Assembly: GCA_001599935.1 (NCBI GenBank)
Contig: BCIJ01000022.1
Coordinates: 1-64,000 of the forward strand
DNA length: 64,000 nt
Direction of reading: 5' to 3'
Source: Holtermannia corniformis
Lineage: Eukaryota > Basidiomycota > Tremellomycetes > Holtermanniales
The notes beneath the pieces were generated by a model. That model had not been told where the DNA came from. It saw only the letters and a list, made by a program, of their open reading frames with translations, and made no database searches. The position numbers and the translations under genes were made by a program. Below are positions 33,401 to 44,503 of this stretch, piece by piece. Each line of letters starts with the position of its first letter. Positions within the stretch are counted from its first letter, which is position 1.

Positions 33401-34120
33401 GGGATGGAAGCAGAGCTCGAGGCGCTGAACCAGACCCAAGAGGATATTGAGGTGGTCATTGCGGAAGCCGTGACGCAAACAGACGAACCTCTCGAATCGC
33501 AACAGCTTGCGCAACCATCGTCTAGTAGGGACGAGAAAGGAGCTGAGTACACAAAAGAACCTACTCCTGCCCGGTCGCGATCGACATCGAGGTCCGCCAG
33601 GTCGACCGCAGCTTCGGCTTCGGCCTCGACTCGCACAAAGCGCACAGCAGCTGCCAAAGTGCCGGTCGTCGACGAAAAGCCGCCTGCACGCGCTACACGC
33701 TCGCGGGTTCCGGCTGTTCAACACCGAGAGGTCGTTGAGACTCAAAGTGAGCCCGTCAAGGTCCGGCAACCTGCTTCGCGCGTCCCTCGCGCCGCTGCAG
33801 TCCGCACCAGGGCTGCAGCCCCTCTGGGCGAGTCGACTGAGCAGGGACCAGGACAGGTACCGCCGTCCAAGGCGACCAGGTCGTTGCAGAAGCCGACGGC
33901 TAGCACAGTGGCCAAGACTACTGCGGCTACCCGTGCCAAGCGGGCCACAGACGAGCCTGAGGCCAAGGAGAACAAGCCGACCACGAAGACTTCGGCGCGC
34001 GCCGTTGCGCCGTCCACCTCGGCGTCGTCAAAGATTCCGAAGAAGGTCGCGACCAAGATTGTGAAGCCTGTCGCCGAGGAGCCAGTCAGGGCGACGAGGG
34101 CGATGCGCTCTCGGGCGTGA
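30483..34120 (+). CDS. FHA-domain protein resembling Ki-67
   Basis: Starts at 30483 (MSTSTGTVQRLS). The FHA domain (residues about 50-150) shows GRDVDCDVRLYFPDVSKIHC, then LTVLGSNPVLFQ, a KGGTQLLTSDDRFTI strand and KKTFKFRY; the GR, SxxH and asparagine positions are those that bind phosphothreonine. Next come long acidic and TP-rich regions with many TP/SP sites, a short block TPLRAPNSLRKALLVRSARR, and a region GGVVGGRMRRMGPNTPL. There are four tandem LxGLRxLxxTP repeats (33090-33330) and a very basic, Ala/Arg/Lys-rich C-terminal 200 residues suited to binding DNA or chromatin. At least five introns, the last ending at 32438. The order FHA, TP-rich repeats, basic tail is that of vertebrate Ki-67; identity of role is inference. 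Confidence 0.75.
33090..33330 (+). repeat. Four tandem ~19-residue LRxLxxTP protein repeats
   Basis: Units within the FHA protein: YAGLRDMLREPAQPPKTP, YLSGLRTLFTATPTSPQTP, QLAGVRDLLKTPAPAPATP and MFSGLRSMFAVRKEPATP. Each has a G[LV]R[DTS][ML][LF] helix core followed by a proline-rich TP site, a potential CDK target. Confidence 0.8.
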
Positions 34121-34255
34121 GCGAAGACAGGAAGGTGTGTTTGTACAATAGTGTTGATTTCATTCGATGTCTTTGTGCAGGTGATCCCATCCGCATCTCA
34201 GCGTGAATCGATACATATGACATGGGAAACGGTACAGGATATCGTCCTTCAACTC

Positions 34256-35108
34256 TTACAGCCAGCCAAGGCCGTTGTATTGCCTCAAGCCGACGGCAGC
34301 AGCCGCGACGGCGCCAGTGATACCGAGCAGCTGGCTCCAGCCCTCACCGCCACCGCCACCGTTGGTGAGCTTGCCAGCGAGCTGGTTTTGACCGTACGAC
34401 AGTGCAAGCAAGTCGTAGACGATGCTGAAGCCCATGAGGGAGGGCGAGAAGTAGGCAGCGACGGGGGGGACCACAGCGGTCAAGACCTTGGTCAAGGTGT
34501 TGGGTGCAGTTGAGGGAAAGTAGGCGACTGAGCCGTTGTGTACAAAGTCGAGCAAGCCGCTGTGATGAGACGTCAGACACGGGTGGCGAACGCAGGGTAG
34601 GACACTCACATGCCAGCAAAGGTGATGGCGACGGCGTTGGTGAGCTTTTGCTGATACGTTGAAGGGTTGGGTGTGCGGAGCGCGTACACATAGTACAGCT
34701 GCGACAGCGAGTTGATGAACACGAAGACGTTGGCGCCCTTGAGGTTCTCGGCGTTCTGCGTCTCATCAGCTTCGTCGCTTCCGGCTTCAGCGCCCAACGC
34801 ACCCAAAAGAACATCCACGCTGCAATGCACAAGTTGCCAATAGCATACCACGGCACATAACCGAGTGTCGAACTCTCAACCTGGGAATCTCCGCGCCAGA
34901 GCTCGCGCAGCCAGAGGAGTTGCAGGATCTGCTGAGGGCCAAAGAAGCCGGCGATCGCGTACGGGTAGGGCGAGAAGGCGGCGGGGTGCTTGTTGTGGAC
35001 ATCGAGCATGTCGGGCTTGGAGATGTTCATGCCATATTGCTGGGCGGCAAAGTCGACCAGCCATGAGGCCGGAGCGAGCAAGCGCGCGGTCGAGAGTGAG
35101 ATACCCAT
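34256..35108 (-). CDS. Small multi-pass membrane protein, unknown function
   Basis: Starts MGISLSTARLLAPASW at 35108. A 47-nt intron near 34770-34815 is removed to give AAWMFFWNAENLKGANVFVF; a second intron follows VAITFAG near 34560-34610. Several hydrophobic segments are visible: AIAGFFGPQQILQLLWL, YAIGNLCIAAWMFFW, VFVFINSLSQLYYVYAL, VLTAVVPPVAAYFSP and LLGITGAVAAAAVGL. The block MNISKPDMLDVHNKHPAAFSPYPY is a conserved-looking fungal sequence, but I cannot attach a function. It is tail-to-tail with the FHA gene (about 135 bp apart). Confidence 0.7.
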
Positions 35109-35453
35109 GTTGAGGATGATTGTATGGAAGAGGAGCTATGCGACAGGCAAGCGGCTCACATATCAGGCAAGCCGGCGATCAGCCGCCTGCGCATCGCATC
35201 CGCAAGCCCAGTGACCGAGCGCGCCAGGCCGAGCGGGTGACGTTTGTGTTCACCCGGCTCATCGTCATGGCAACGCCTATCGGACTCGACGATCGATCCC
35301 GGATCACTGGAATCGCCATGTGGCAGCGGGACAGTGACAACCTCTGACAAATGCTATGGATGCAATGCATACTCTATAGAGTCCAGCCAGTCATGATCAT
35401 ACAGTGTGCAACAACAAGAACTCATGCCCCACGATACCCCTCAAAGCCACAGT
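35109..35453. other. Upstream region of the membrane-protein gene
   Basis: 345 bp between RNR2's stop and the membrane protein's start, holding the promoter of one and the 3' end of the other. No gene is supported. Confidence 0.5.
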
Positions 35454-36979
35454 CTAGAAGTCGTCGTCGACCGTGAACGCCTTCTTGACCGCGTTGTGGT
35501 CGTTGGTGGCACCGACAGAGGTGTTGACGCCAGACTTGGCGTACGAAGACACGCGCGACTCGAAAAAGTTGGCCTTGCCTATACGATTGTTAGTGATGAG
35601 CTCGGCTGCGGTGTGATGCGACATACCCTGAAGTGAGATCATTTCCATAAAGTCGAAAGGGTTGGTCGAGTTCCAGACCTTTTCGTTGCCGAGAGCAACG
35701 AGCAGGCGGTCGGCGACAAACTCGATGTACTGGCACATGAGCTTGCCGTTCATGCCGATCAACGACACGGGCAGAGCCTCGGTGAGGAACTCTTGTTCGA
35801 GCTTGACGGCCTCGACGATGATTTTCTTGACGATAGAAGGGTGCGGCCGGCGCTTGAGGTGGGTGAACAGAAGGCAGGCAAAGTCGGTGTGAAGACCCTC
35901 GTCGCGCGAGATGAGCTCGTTTGAGAAAGTGAGTCCGGGCATGAGGCCGCGCTTCTTGAGCCAAAAGATGGAGGCCTGCGAGATCAGCCAGGGATCCAGA
36001 CTGAAGAAAGTGTACGCACAAAAGAGCCCGAAAAGAAGATGCCCTCGACGGCGGCAAAGGCAATCAGACGCTCGGCGAAAGTCGATTGGTCGTCCGTAAT
36101 CCAGCGCAAAGCCCAGTCGGCCTTCTTGCGGATGCATGGGATGGTGTCGATGGCTTCGAACAGGTAGGTCCGCCGAGCGGGGTCCTTGATGTAGGTGTCG
36201 ATCAGGAGCGAGTAGGTCTCGGAGTGGATGTTCTCCCTATGTAGCATGAGCATCGGGCGCTGAACCACTGTCGTAAGACGTACATCATAATCTGGAAGCC
36301 GTAAAAGCATTTAGCCTCGGCGCATTGCACCTCGGCTGAGAAGCGCTCCACGAGGTTCTCGTTGACAATGCCATCCGACTGAGCTAGTCAGCATTGATGA
36401 AAAGCCATTGGCAAGGCACTCACAGCAGCGAAGAAGGCAAGGACATGCTCGATGAAGTAGCGTTCGTCATCGTTGAGCTTGTTCTCCCACATGGCGACAT
36501 CGGCAGAAAGGTCCTGCATGTACATCAGATGAAGGTCGAAACCATTAAGACGGCTACTCACAATCTCCTCGGCAGTCCAGAACGACGCCTGGGCCTGCTT
36601 GTACGACTGCCAAATCTCCCGAAACTTGATCGGGAAAAGCACAAACTGAGGCACGCGTCAGCTCATGTTCGTTGACAGTCTACCGACGCGTCACGCGTCA
36701 CGTCGGCCGACGAGGGCGACTCACTCGGTTGGTGGATTCAGCGAGCAGCGGCTCGTCCTTTTCCTCGCAGAAAATGTCACCGGTGTACTTGGCCTGGCGT
36801 TCCTCGAGCGTGAGCTCGGCCTTGGGCTCGACCTTGGCCTCGACGTCGGCGACAGGCGCCTGGGCAGCCTTGAGGTCGGCCAAGAGGTTCTTCTTGCCGC
36901 CATCAAGGTTGACAGACGCAAAGGCGCCAGTGGCACCCTTGGTAGGGGTCTCGATCGGGAGCGAGGCGACGGTCGACAT
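35454..36979 (-). CDS. RNR2: Ribonucleotide reductase small subunit (R2)
   Basis: Makes the diiron-tyrosyl radical that lets ribonucleotide reductase convert NDPs to dNDPs for DNA synthesis. Starts [15 protein letters not shown] at 36979 and ends [13 protein letters not shown], the acidic-aromatic tail that docks to the large subunit. Visible blocks: [124 protein letters not shown] and [15 protein letters not shown]. Metal ligands (Asp/Glu/His of [13 protein letters not shown] and DEGLH) are present. Introns: 36646-36724 (79 nt), 36514-36561 (48 nt) and at least three more. One, after FFSGSF, reads through in frame with no stop but is absent from the family. Intron 1 holds three ACGCGT boxes. 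Confidence 0.95.
36653..36698. promoter_or_regulatory. Three MCB (ACGCGT) boxes in RNR2 intron 1
   Basis: ACGCGT occurs at 36653-36658, 36686-36691 and 36693-36698, the last two separated by a single base, all inside the 79-nt first intron. MCB is the site of the G1/S factor MBF in ascomycete yeasts, whose targets include RNR genes. Confidence 0.55.
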
Positions 36980-37490
36980 TTTTCAAGAGGGGGCTGGTCG
37001 TGCGATGCAAGAGTGTGGAAACACGTAGCAAACAGAAGGGGGACCTAAGCAGTGATTCGGTTGCGTATACAATGCCTTGCAGCAACAGTAGTGTGAGTTG
37101 GAAAGGGATGAGGTGAGACCGGGCGGTGATGGATGAACTCGACCGCGAGCTGAGCTCTTTAAGGACCGAGTGGCCGACGCGTACACAGCACTTTACGTAA
37201 TCCTCCCATAGGACGCGCTCCCTGGGCAATCACTCACGACGCGCCGGCTTGCACGCGCCGCAAGCCACTTCACACCAGGCCGTGTTCGTTGTGCGCGTCA
37301 TGGGCACCGATTAGATAGCGCGTCTCGTGTTCCTGCACTGGGATCATCGGCCGAGGCGCGTCCCTGGGTCGCGAGTGGGATGATTGTCGGGGAAACGAGT
37401 TGGCATCGGGTGCGAGCGCCGATAGGAGTGCAATATGGGAGTGCAATATGGGATCCTTCTCATTTGCATCCAGTTGGGCTATGCAGCTAC
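36980..37490. promoter_or_regulatory. RNR2 promoter and MFS gene 3' spacer
   Basis: 511 bp without a gene. An ACGCGT box at 37177-37182 lies 198 bp upstream of the RNR2 start codon. Several near-matches (ACGCGC at about 37243 and 37255) follow further upstream. The left end carries RNR2's 5' UTR; the right end is the transporter's 3' side. Confidence 0.5.
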
Positions 37491-39153
37491 TCAGACGCTA
37501 ATCCAGAACTTTTTCGTGATCAGAGTCCGCATCAACGAGACGAGCACGACGCCGATGGAGGCCACTCCTCCAGCATAGTACATGGCAGGCCTGAAGGCTG
37601 ACAAGCCGCTCTCGGTCCCGCCAAACTATCAGAAGCTATCAGCTTGTGCACAGACCGGGGCAGAACGGGCACTGCGTACCGCGTCGAGGATGTAGCCAGC
37701 GATCGGGGCGCCCTGTGTGTCGTGTGAGTCGCGTTTGAGTTTGAGGTGCATGTGAGCTACTCACCATGAGATAGCCGCCGGCCCATGAAGTGACAACCAT
37801 GCCCATGACCACGGCGACGCGGGACGGGCCTGCGGTGATGTTGTCAGCTGAAGCGTCTATCATCATACAAGACGGACTGACCAAACACAGCGCCGACAAC
37901 AGTGGGCATGATGGAGAAGAAACCACCGTTCGACACGCCACTGATCACGACGAAGAACGCGAGCGGCCCGAGACTGGTGCTGACCGGCCAAATGGCCAGC
38001 ATACTGATCGCGTTGAAGACAAAGCTTATCAACAAGCTGTTGACGGGCCCGAGCTTGTCGCCGAGGAGACCGAAGCCAAGGCGGCCAACGGCCGAGGAGA
38101 GATTCCACCCTGCCAAGAGGAGAGCACCGGTCGAGCGGGGCAAGACGAGTGTCTCGGCGTACAGTGGGATGAAGAAGGGTGGCACGAGGAGCGGAAACGT
38201 GCCGAGCGCACCGGCGAGGGCGAGGAGCACAAAGCGACCGTCACGGAAGAGCTGCCTGGGTCGGTATCAGGCCGAGCGGCTGGTGCGTGATGGTCACTCA
38301 CCACTCGACGAAAACGAGCGATCTGCGCGCCGCACGCTCCTTGATCAATGCGGCGGCGGGCAGGCCAACTGCCCAAGTGATCAAACTCAGCACCCGAAAT
38401 GTCCATTCGACGCCAAGTTTTTCGAGCAGTTTCTCCAGTGCAATGCTGTAGCAGGCACCGCCGATCCCACCGCCGGCAAAGACGACCCCATTGGCGAGCC
38501 CACGCTTGAGAACAAAGTATTGCGATGGCAAGGTCGATACGGCCTACGTCCAGCATCTCAGCTATGCCATGGCCTCTTCAGTCTGCAGACTCACGATGAA
38601 GCATAGCGACGTGCCGAACCCAGTGATCAGACCGGCTGTCACGAATAGCGCTCCGACATTCTTGGACGAAAAGCTGCTAACCAGCTGACCGAGCCCAACA
38701 AAGCCAACACCCGCGAGACACGTCAGGCGCGCACCCACACGGCGCAGTAACAAAGCGTTCATGAGCGCAAAGATCGAGATGGATCCAATAGCCAGCGCTC
38801 CAATGAAGGAGAGTGTTGCAGCTGACGAGAGGTGTGCAGCGACCAGATTGGTCTGGATCACACCCCACGAGTGGTTTGTCCCGACAAAGATTGCGCTACG
38901 ACGTGTCAGTGTACGGGATGACATGCATGCAAACGAACAGGACGTACGTGATGATACTACACGACGTTACGACGGTCCACGCCTGTCGGCCTCCATCAGG
39001 CGGTGCCGTCTCGCGCTCCTCTTCAGCAGTCATTGGCTCGGACGGTCGCTCCTCTTGTCCCGTGTTGACGCTCCCAGCTGGTATCTTGCCATCGTTCCCG
39101 TATGGTCTCTGTGGGCCCAGATTCTGTAGCGATATACTGATCGGTGCACTCAT
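37491..39153 (-). CDS. MFS monocarboxylate-transporter-like protein
   Basis: Starts MSAPISISLQNLG at 39153 and ends ITKKFWISV. After an acidic cytoplasmic N-terminus comes the family signature PPDGGRQAWTVVTSCSIITY, then the fungal MCT pattern NHSWGVIQTNL, SFIGALAIGS, GLITGFGTSL, PSQYFVLKRGLANGVVFAGGG, LVPPFFIPLYAETLVL, AGWNLSSAVGRLGFGLLGD and GPSRVAVVMGMVV. About twelve membrane segments can be counted once four or more introns are removed. Such plasma-membrane permeases carry monocarboxylates or related solutes; several fungal members have other or unknown substrates, so I do not name one. Confidence 0.8.
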
Positions 39154-39459
39154 TTGGCAAGCGTCTATGAACTGCAAAGTCAAGGTGCACCGAGTCAACT
39201 TTGTGTTTCTCCGCGGGCGCGTGGCAGTCGCCCGGCGTCGTCCACAAAGCGCCGCCGTCTCGATTATCCGCCAATGATATGTGCATAGCTTATGTTATAC
39301 CGAGTGTCTACCGTCGCATACGCTGTCGACCAGCTGGACCAGCAACCCGTCACCAGATTAAGAGTCGTTTCAGCACAGACTAGCGTGTTTCTTCATGTGA
39401 CTGACTTTGTGCGGTGCCCCATTAGCAAATGACGTGTGCCTCGCAGCGCGCGTCGACAT

Positions 39460-39465
39460 ACGCGT
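39460..39465. promoter_or_regulatory. MCB box upstream of MSH6
   Basis: ACGCGT lies 66 bp before the MSH6 start codon in the 377-bp divergent spacer shared with the transporter gene. MSH6 is an MBF-type S-phase gene in budding yeast. Confidence 0.45.
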
Positions 39466-39530
39466 CCGGACAGTGCTGAGCTCAGACTTTCCAACTCCAG
39501 GGTCAGCAAGCAGCAGTGGTAGCAGTCAGC

Positions 39531-42500
39531 ATGCCCAAGGACACAGCAAAGGATTCAAAGGCGTAAGTGCTGTGCTGTGCAGCTCAATTATAGCTCACGA
39601 TTCGGTAGGACAAAACAGCAAACCCTGCTTGGGTTCTTCGGCAAGCCCAAAGTCGGGTCTAACGTGCACTCATCAAGTCCCGCCGCCCGCACAGCCAGCT
39701 CGCCAGCTTCGTTGCCGCGCTCAAAGGTGGCGAGGAGTGCCGCGCAGCCAGTCGCGTCATCTCCGCTCACCGTCGTCGACTCGATCGACAATGTGGCGAT
39801 CAAGGATGTTGAGCCGCCTAGTAGTCCAACAAAGGGCAAGGGCAAGGCCATAGCGCAGGAAGCCATACCGATGGTAGTGGATGAGGACGAGGACGAGGAC
39901 GAGTTTCCCGTCTCGAGCGTATGTCGCTGGCGGACGTGTGAGTGATGGCGCAGAGCTAATACTGAGCACAGACGAGGCGAGCAAAGAGGCGACCGGTATA
40001 CCTCGACTCGGATGACTCGGACCCGGATAACACTCCCCAGGCATCGTCTTCTACGAGCAAGCGTGCATGTCTTGCGCATCCAAGCTGGTTTCGCTGACAG
40101 TCTTGGGACAGCCAAACCCACAAAGAAAGTCAAGGTCGAGTCGGATGATGATGACTTTATCATGAACGGCGACGATGACGATGCAGCCTTCGAGCTTGGT
40201 ATGTTCAATCGGGTCTGAATGCCGTGCTGACTGTGCGCAGACGCCATACAGGCTGCCGAAGCAGCTGAAGCCGAAGCCGAGGCCATGATCGTAGACTCGG
40301 GATCCGACGACCCCGCACCAAAGCGCAGCAAAGCTAAGACTCAAGCCAAGCCCAAGCCTAAAGCATCACGGCCTCCAGCAAAGCCGCTTCCGTCAGCCAA
40401 CAACAGCGGTGGCGGCGGCAGTTCCAACCAGTTCCTCACTCAGGCCGAGATCCGCAAGATGGATGCCAGGCAGGAAAAGAAGGATGCCGAAGACTGTTTC
40501 GAGTTTCTCAAGGATATCAAGGATGTGCGTCGAATACCGTGTGCGCGAGCAACGGTGCTGACGGCTGCTTGCAGAAAGATGGCATCCGTAAAGGCGAGCC
40601 AGGGTACAATGAGCGGACAATCTTCATCCCGAAATCAGCTTGGGCCAAGTTTACTCCGTTCGAGTGGGTATTCCTGCTCGCGCGAGCTTGCGAAGCTGAT
40701 ACTCCTCAGACACCAATTCTGGGAAATCAAGCAAGATCATTACGATACCGTACGTCGTCGCGTGTAATCGATTGTACCGTACTGATGTCTCGGTCAGGTA
40801 CTGTTCTTCCAAAAAGTGAACTCGTGGCAGGGAACAAACGCCGTCCCAGTGCTGATCGTGCTCTAGGGCAAATTCTACGAATTGTACGAAGACGATGCCA
40901 TGATCGGTCACACCGAGTTTGATCTCAAACTCACAGATCGCGTGAAGATGAAGATGGTACGCGCTCCGTTTTGCGTGGCGCATGCGGGCTGACAGTGCTA
41001 GGTCGGTGTACCAGAGATGTCATTCGAGCTATGGGCCGGCAAGTTCCTTGCCGCAGGCTACAAGGTTGGCAAGGTCGAGCAGGCAGAGACGGCAATTGGG
41101 TGCGCCAGCCCGTGGAGATACAACCGTACATTGACCATCGTTTAGTATGTCGATGCGACAAAAGGACGAGAAGAGCAAGGGACCCAAACAGGCGGCAATT
41201 GTACGCCGTGAACTTCGCAACGTCTTCACCAACGGCACAATTGTCGACAGCGTCTTCCTGACGAGCGATGATGCCAATCACTGCGTGGCCATCAAGGTTT
41301 GCCACCCGATCGACTTGCCGAGCAGTAACTCACAAGCTATAGGAATGGCAAGAGAATCCACACCAGCCATCGTCATTCGGCATTTGCGTGCTCGACGCAT
41401 CGACGGGCGAGTTCAACATGTCGGCGTTCCAAGATGACGCTTGCGGGACAAGATTAGAGACCATGTTCCGACAGATCCGACCCAAGGAGCTTGTCCACGC
41501 CAAGGTGTGCAGGCTCTCCATCACCGACTTTCAACTAACGTGCTGTAGGGAAACCTGTCAGTCACGACGACACGTCTCCTGCGCAACATCCTCCCAATGT
41601 CCACCATCTGGTCGGCGTTGAAGCCCGGCACCGAGTTTCTCGATGCCCACTCGACGCTGTCAGAATTACAGTCCTTTTTCCCGTCTGAAAACCCTGAAGA
41701 CCCGGACGCTGGAATCCCAGATGCCATCACAGGCATGAAGGACCAGCCGCTCGCGCTCGAGGCACTCGGCGGGCTCATGACATATCTGAGGAGTCTGAAC
41801 CTCGACAAGGACCTGATTACGCAGAAGAACTTCAATGTGTATGATCCCATCCGACAGGGCCAGAACCTTGTTTTGGACGGTCAGACCTTGGGTCATATCG
41901 AGGTGTGTACGGGGTCAAGCTAGGACATGAACTGACGTCGATACAGGTGCTCGTCAACAGCGAAGGCGGCGATGAGGGCACTCTGCTCAAGCTACTACAG
42001 CGCTGTGTGACGCCTTTTGGTCCGTCATTGTGGTCTGTCGTTGTGCTCGGCTGACCTATTGTTAGGCAAGCGTCTCTTCAAGATCTGGCTTACGATGCCG
42101 CTGCGCCAAGTCGCTGCCATCAATGACCGGTATGTCATCCCAGGGATGATCAGATGTGAGGCTGAAGGGTACAGGCTGGACGCAGTAGAAGACTTGATGA
42201 ACCACCCCAGCTTTAGCGGAGACTTCTCGCGCTTCGCCAAGGGTCTTCCCGATCTCGAGGTGCGTGAATGCGTAGCGTGTGACGCCTCGGGTGCTCATGA
42301 CTTGCAGCGCCTCGTCTCCCGTATCCACGCTGGCTCGTGCAAGCAACGTGACTTTCGCAACGTCGTGGAGGTACGGTGACGACTGCGACGTCGATGCAAA
42401 TCTGACCTTCGCTGTGTAGTCGTTCGAGACGATCAAAAAAGCATTCACCTCGCTGTCAAAGTCGGCAGAGGGCTTTGCGTCAGCCAGCGTGCCGGGTCTG

Positions 42501-44425
42501 CTGCGCGCCGCGCCGGATCTCTCCTCTCACCTCACGCACGTCAAGGGCATGTTTAGCATTGAAAATGATGGTGCGTTTAAGCATCTGGCCCGCGAATTCA
42601 GTACTGATCTCGCCGCAGCTATTGTACCTGAGCCTGGGGCGGACGCAGATTGCGATGCTGCGGTAGAGGCCGTGGATGCGGTTGAGGCGGAGCTGGATGA
42701 ACTCCTGGAAGGGTACAAGAAGCAATTCAAGTGCGTGACTATTTGAAAGGACCTGGACCCGGTACTGAACTGTATAACAGAGGAAAGGCAGACTACTGGC
42801 ATAGCGCACAGGGTACAAAGGTGAGCTCGCTGGCAGCGTGCCGCGATCAAACTGACCATGCACAACAGGAGGTCTACCAACTTCAGCTGCCTGCTGGCAC
42901 GTCGGTACCCAAGAACTGGATCAAGGTCGGCGGTACAAAGGTTTGTTCGCACTTTCAAGGCCACACGCCGTGTTGCGCTGACGCAACAACAGGCTGCGGC
43001 ACGATACACGACCCCAGAAACTCTCCCGCTCATCCGCAAGGTCCAAGAAGTGCGCGAGACAAAAACTGTGGCGTTCCGAAACTTCTTCCGGACACTGCTG
43101 TCGGAGTTTGACGCCGATCGCGAGGTCTGGTTGAAGGCCGTTCGGTAAGTTGTTCGAGTACTCAGACATCCGACTAAAGCGGGTCTACAGAGTATTCGCC
43201 GAGCTGGACTGCCTGCTGTCACTTACCAAAGCATCCAACGATCTCGACGAGCCGCGATGCCGACCCGAGTTCGTGCAAGCCGACCAAGCCTTCATCGACT
43301 TTGAAGACCTGCGCCATCCCGCTATGTGTGTTCGTGCCGACTTTATCTCAAACGATGTGCAACTGGGTGGCGACGTACAGCGTACAGTGTTGCTAACCGG
43401 TCCAAACTGCGCCGGTAAATCGACATTGATGCGTATGACGGCGGCGGGTGTCATCATGGCGCAACTTGGGTGCTTTGTACCTGCCTCGAGAGCCAGGTGG
43501 GTGCTTGCCTAGCACTTGTGAGCAGTGGGGCTCACGCAAAAACAGACTGTCCCCCATCGACAAGGTTCAAACCCGTATGGGCGCATACGACAGTGAGTGG
43601 CTTCAGCAACTTTTGACGACTGCTAAACGGTATTCAGACATGTTCGCGAGTGCCAGTACATTCAAGGTTGAGCTCGACGAGGTGCGTAACTACACAAAGG
43701 CCGTCTTCAGGTAACTGATAGTGTGGCAGTGCTCGAAGATTTTGCGGGAAGCTGGGCCATCTTCTCTCGTCATTCTCGATGGTCCGTGCGCTCCGATCTT
43801 GTAGCCTGTGAGACTGACCCCTCTCACAGAACTCGGACGTGGTACATCAACATTTGACGGCATGGCGATCGCAAGCGCAGTGCTACACCATCTGGCGACC
43901 CATACCCTGCCATTGGGCTTCTTTGCTGTGTGTCCTACCGCCTACAAACTCGCAAAACACTCACTGATCGAACCAGACGCACTACGGCTCGTTGACAGAT
44001 GACTTTACATACCACCCCAACATCCGCAACATGCACATGCAAACTCACGTCGACGACGGCAAGCGCGACGTCACGTTCCTCTACAAACTCATCGACGGCA
44101 AGGCCAAGTCATCCTACGGCACGCGTACGTAACGATCGTCTAGCCTATCGCCTTCAACTCACCTGCATTCCCAGATGTTGCCTACCTCGCCGGCTTTCCG
44201 ACCAAGATTGTTGAGCGAGCTGAAGTCGTCTCGCGCGACTTTCACGAGGCGTTCAAGCAGAAGCAAGCCTCCCGGCGTCGCTCAGATCTGCCGCTCGTCG
44301 CGCAATCAGACTTCAAATGGCTCATGGAGCGTCTGGCTGGTGGTGCCGGCGAGAGTCTGGCGGCGCCGGTGGACCAGCTGCGTATGATTCGCGCATCGGT
44401 GCCGGCGTATCACGAGGCGTGCTGA
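39531..44425 (+). CDS. MSH6: DNA mismatch repair protein Msh6
   Basis: MutS homologue that pairs with Msh2 to recognise base mismatches and short loops. Starts [11 protein letters not shown]; straight after intron 1 comes a PCNA-binding box [14 protein letters not shown] disordered acidic/basic linker follows, then the mismatch-binding domain [29 protein letters not shown]; the Phe-x-Glu mismatch wedge is FYE in GKFYELYE. The connector and lever regions include [15 protein letters not shown]. The ATPase domain has Walker [17 protein letters not shown] (43390-43440), the Msh6 motif RMGAYD, Walker [17 protein letters not shown] and the helix-turn-helix THYSSL-containing C-terminus. The protein ends [12 protein letters not shown]. 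It has around 20 introns of 40-60 nt. Sequence shows no inactivating change. Confidence 0.93.
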
Positions 44426-44503
44426 TGATCTATGAATGATTGTATCTCATGTTGTGCATGGATGATATACTAGTGGACACTATGGCCGTCCGAGCGCGTT
44501 CAT

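Noticed and set aside
35984..36070. Insertion VRTLSSVW in RNR2 or a frame-shifted RNR2
   Set aside because: It is a short intron (gtgcgt...ctcgcag) lacking stops; removing it restores [14 protein letters not shown] as in the family.
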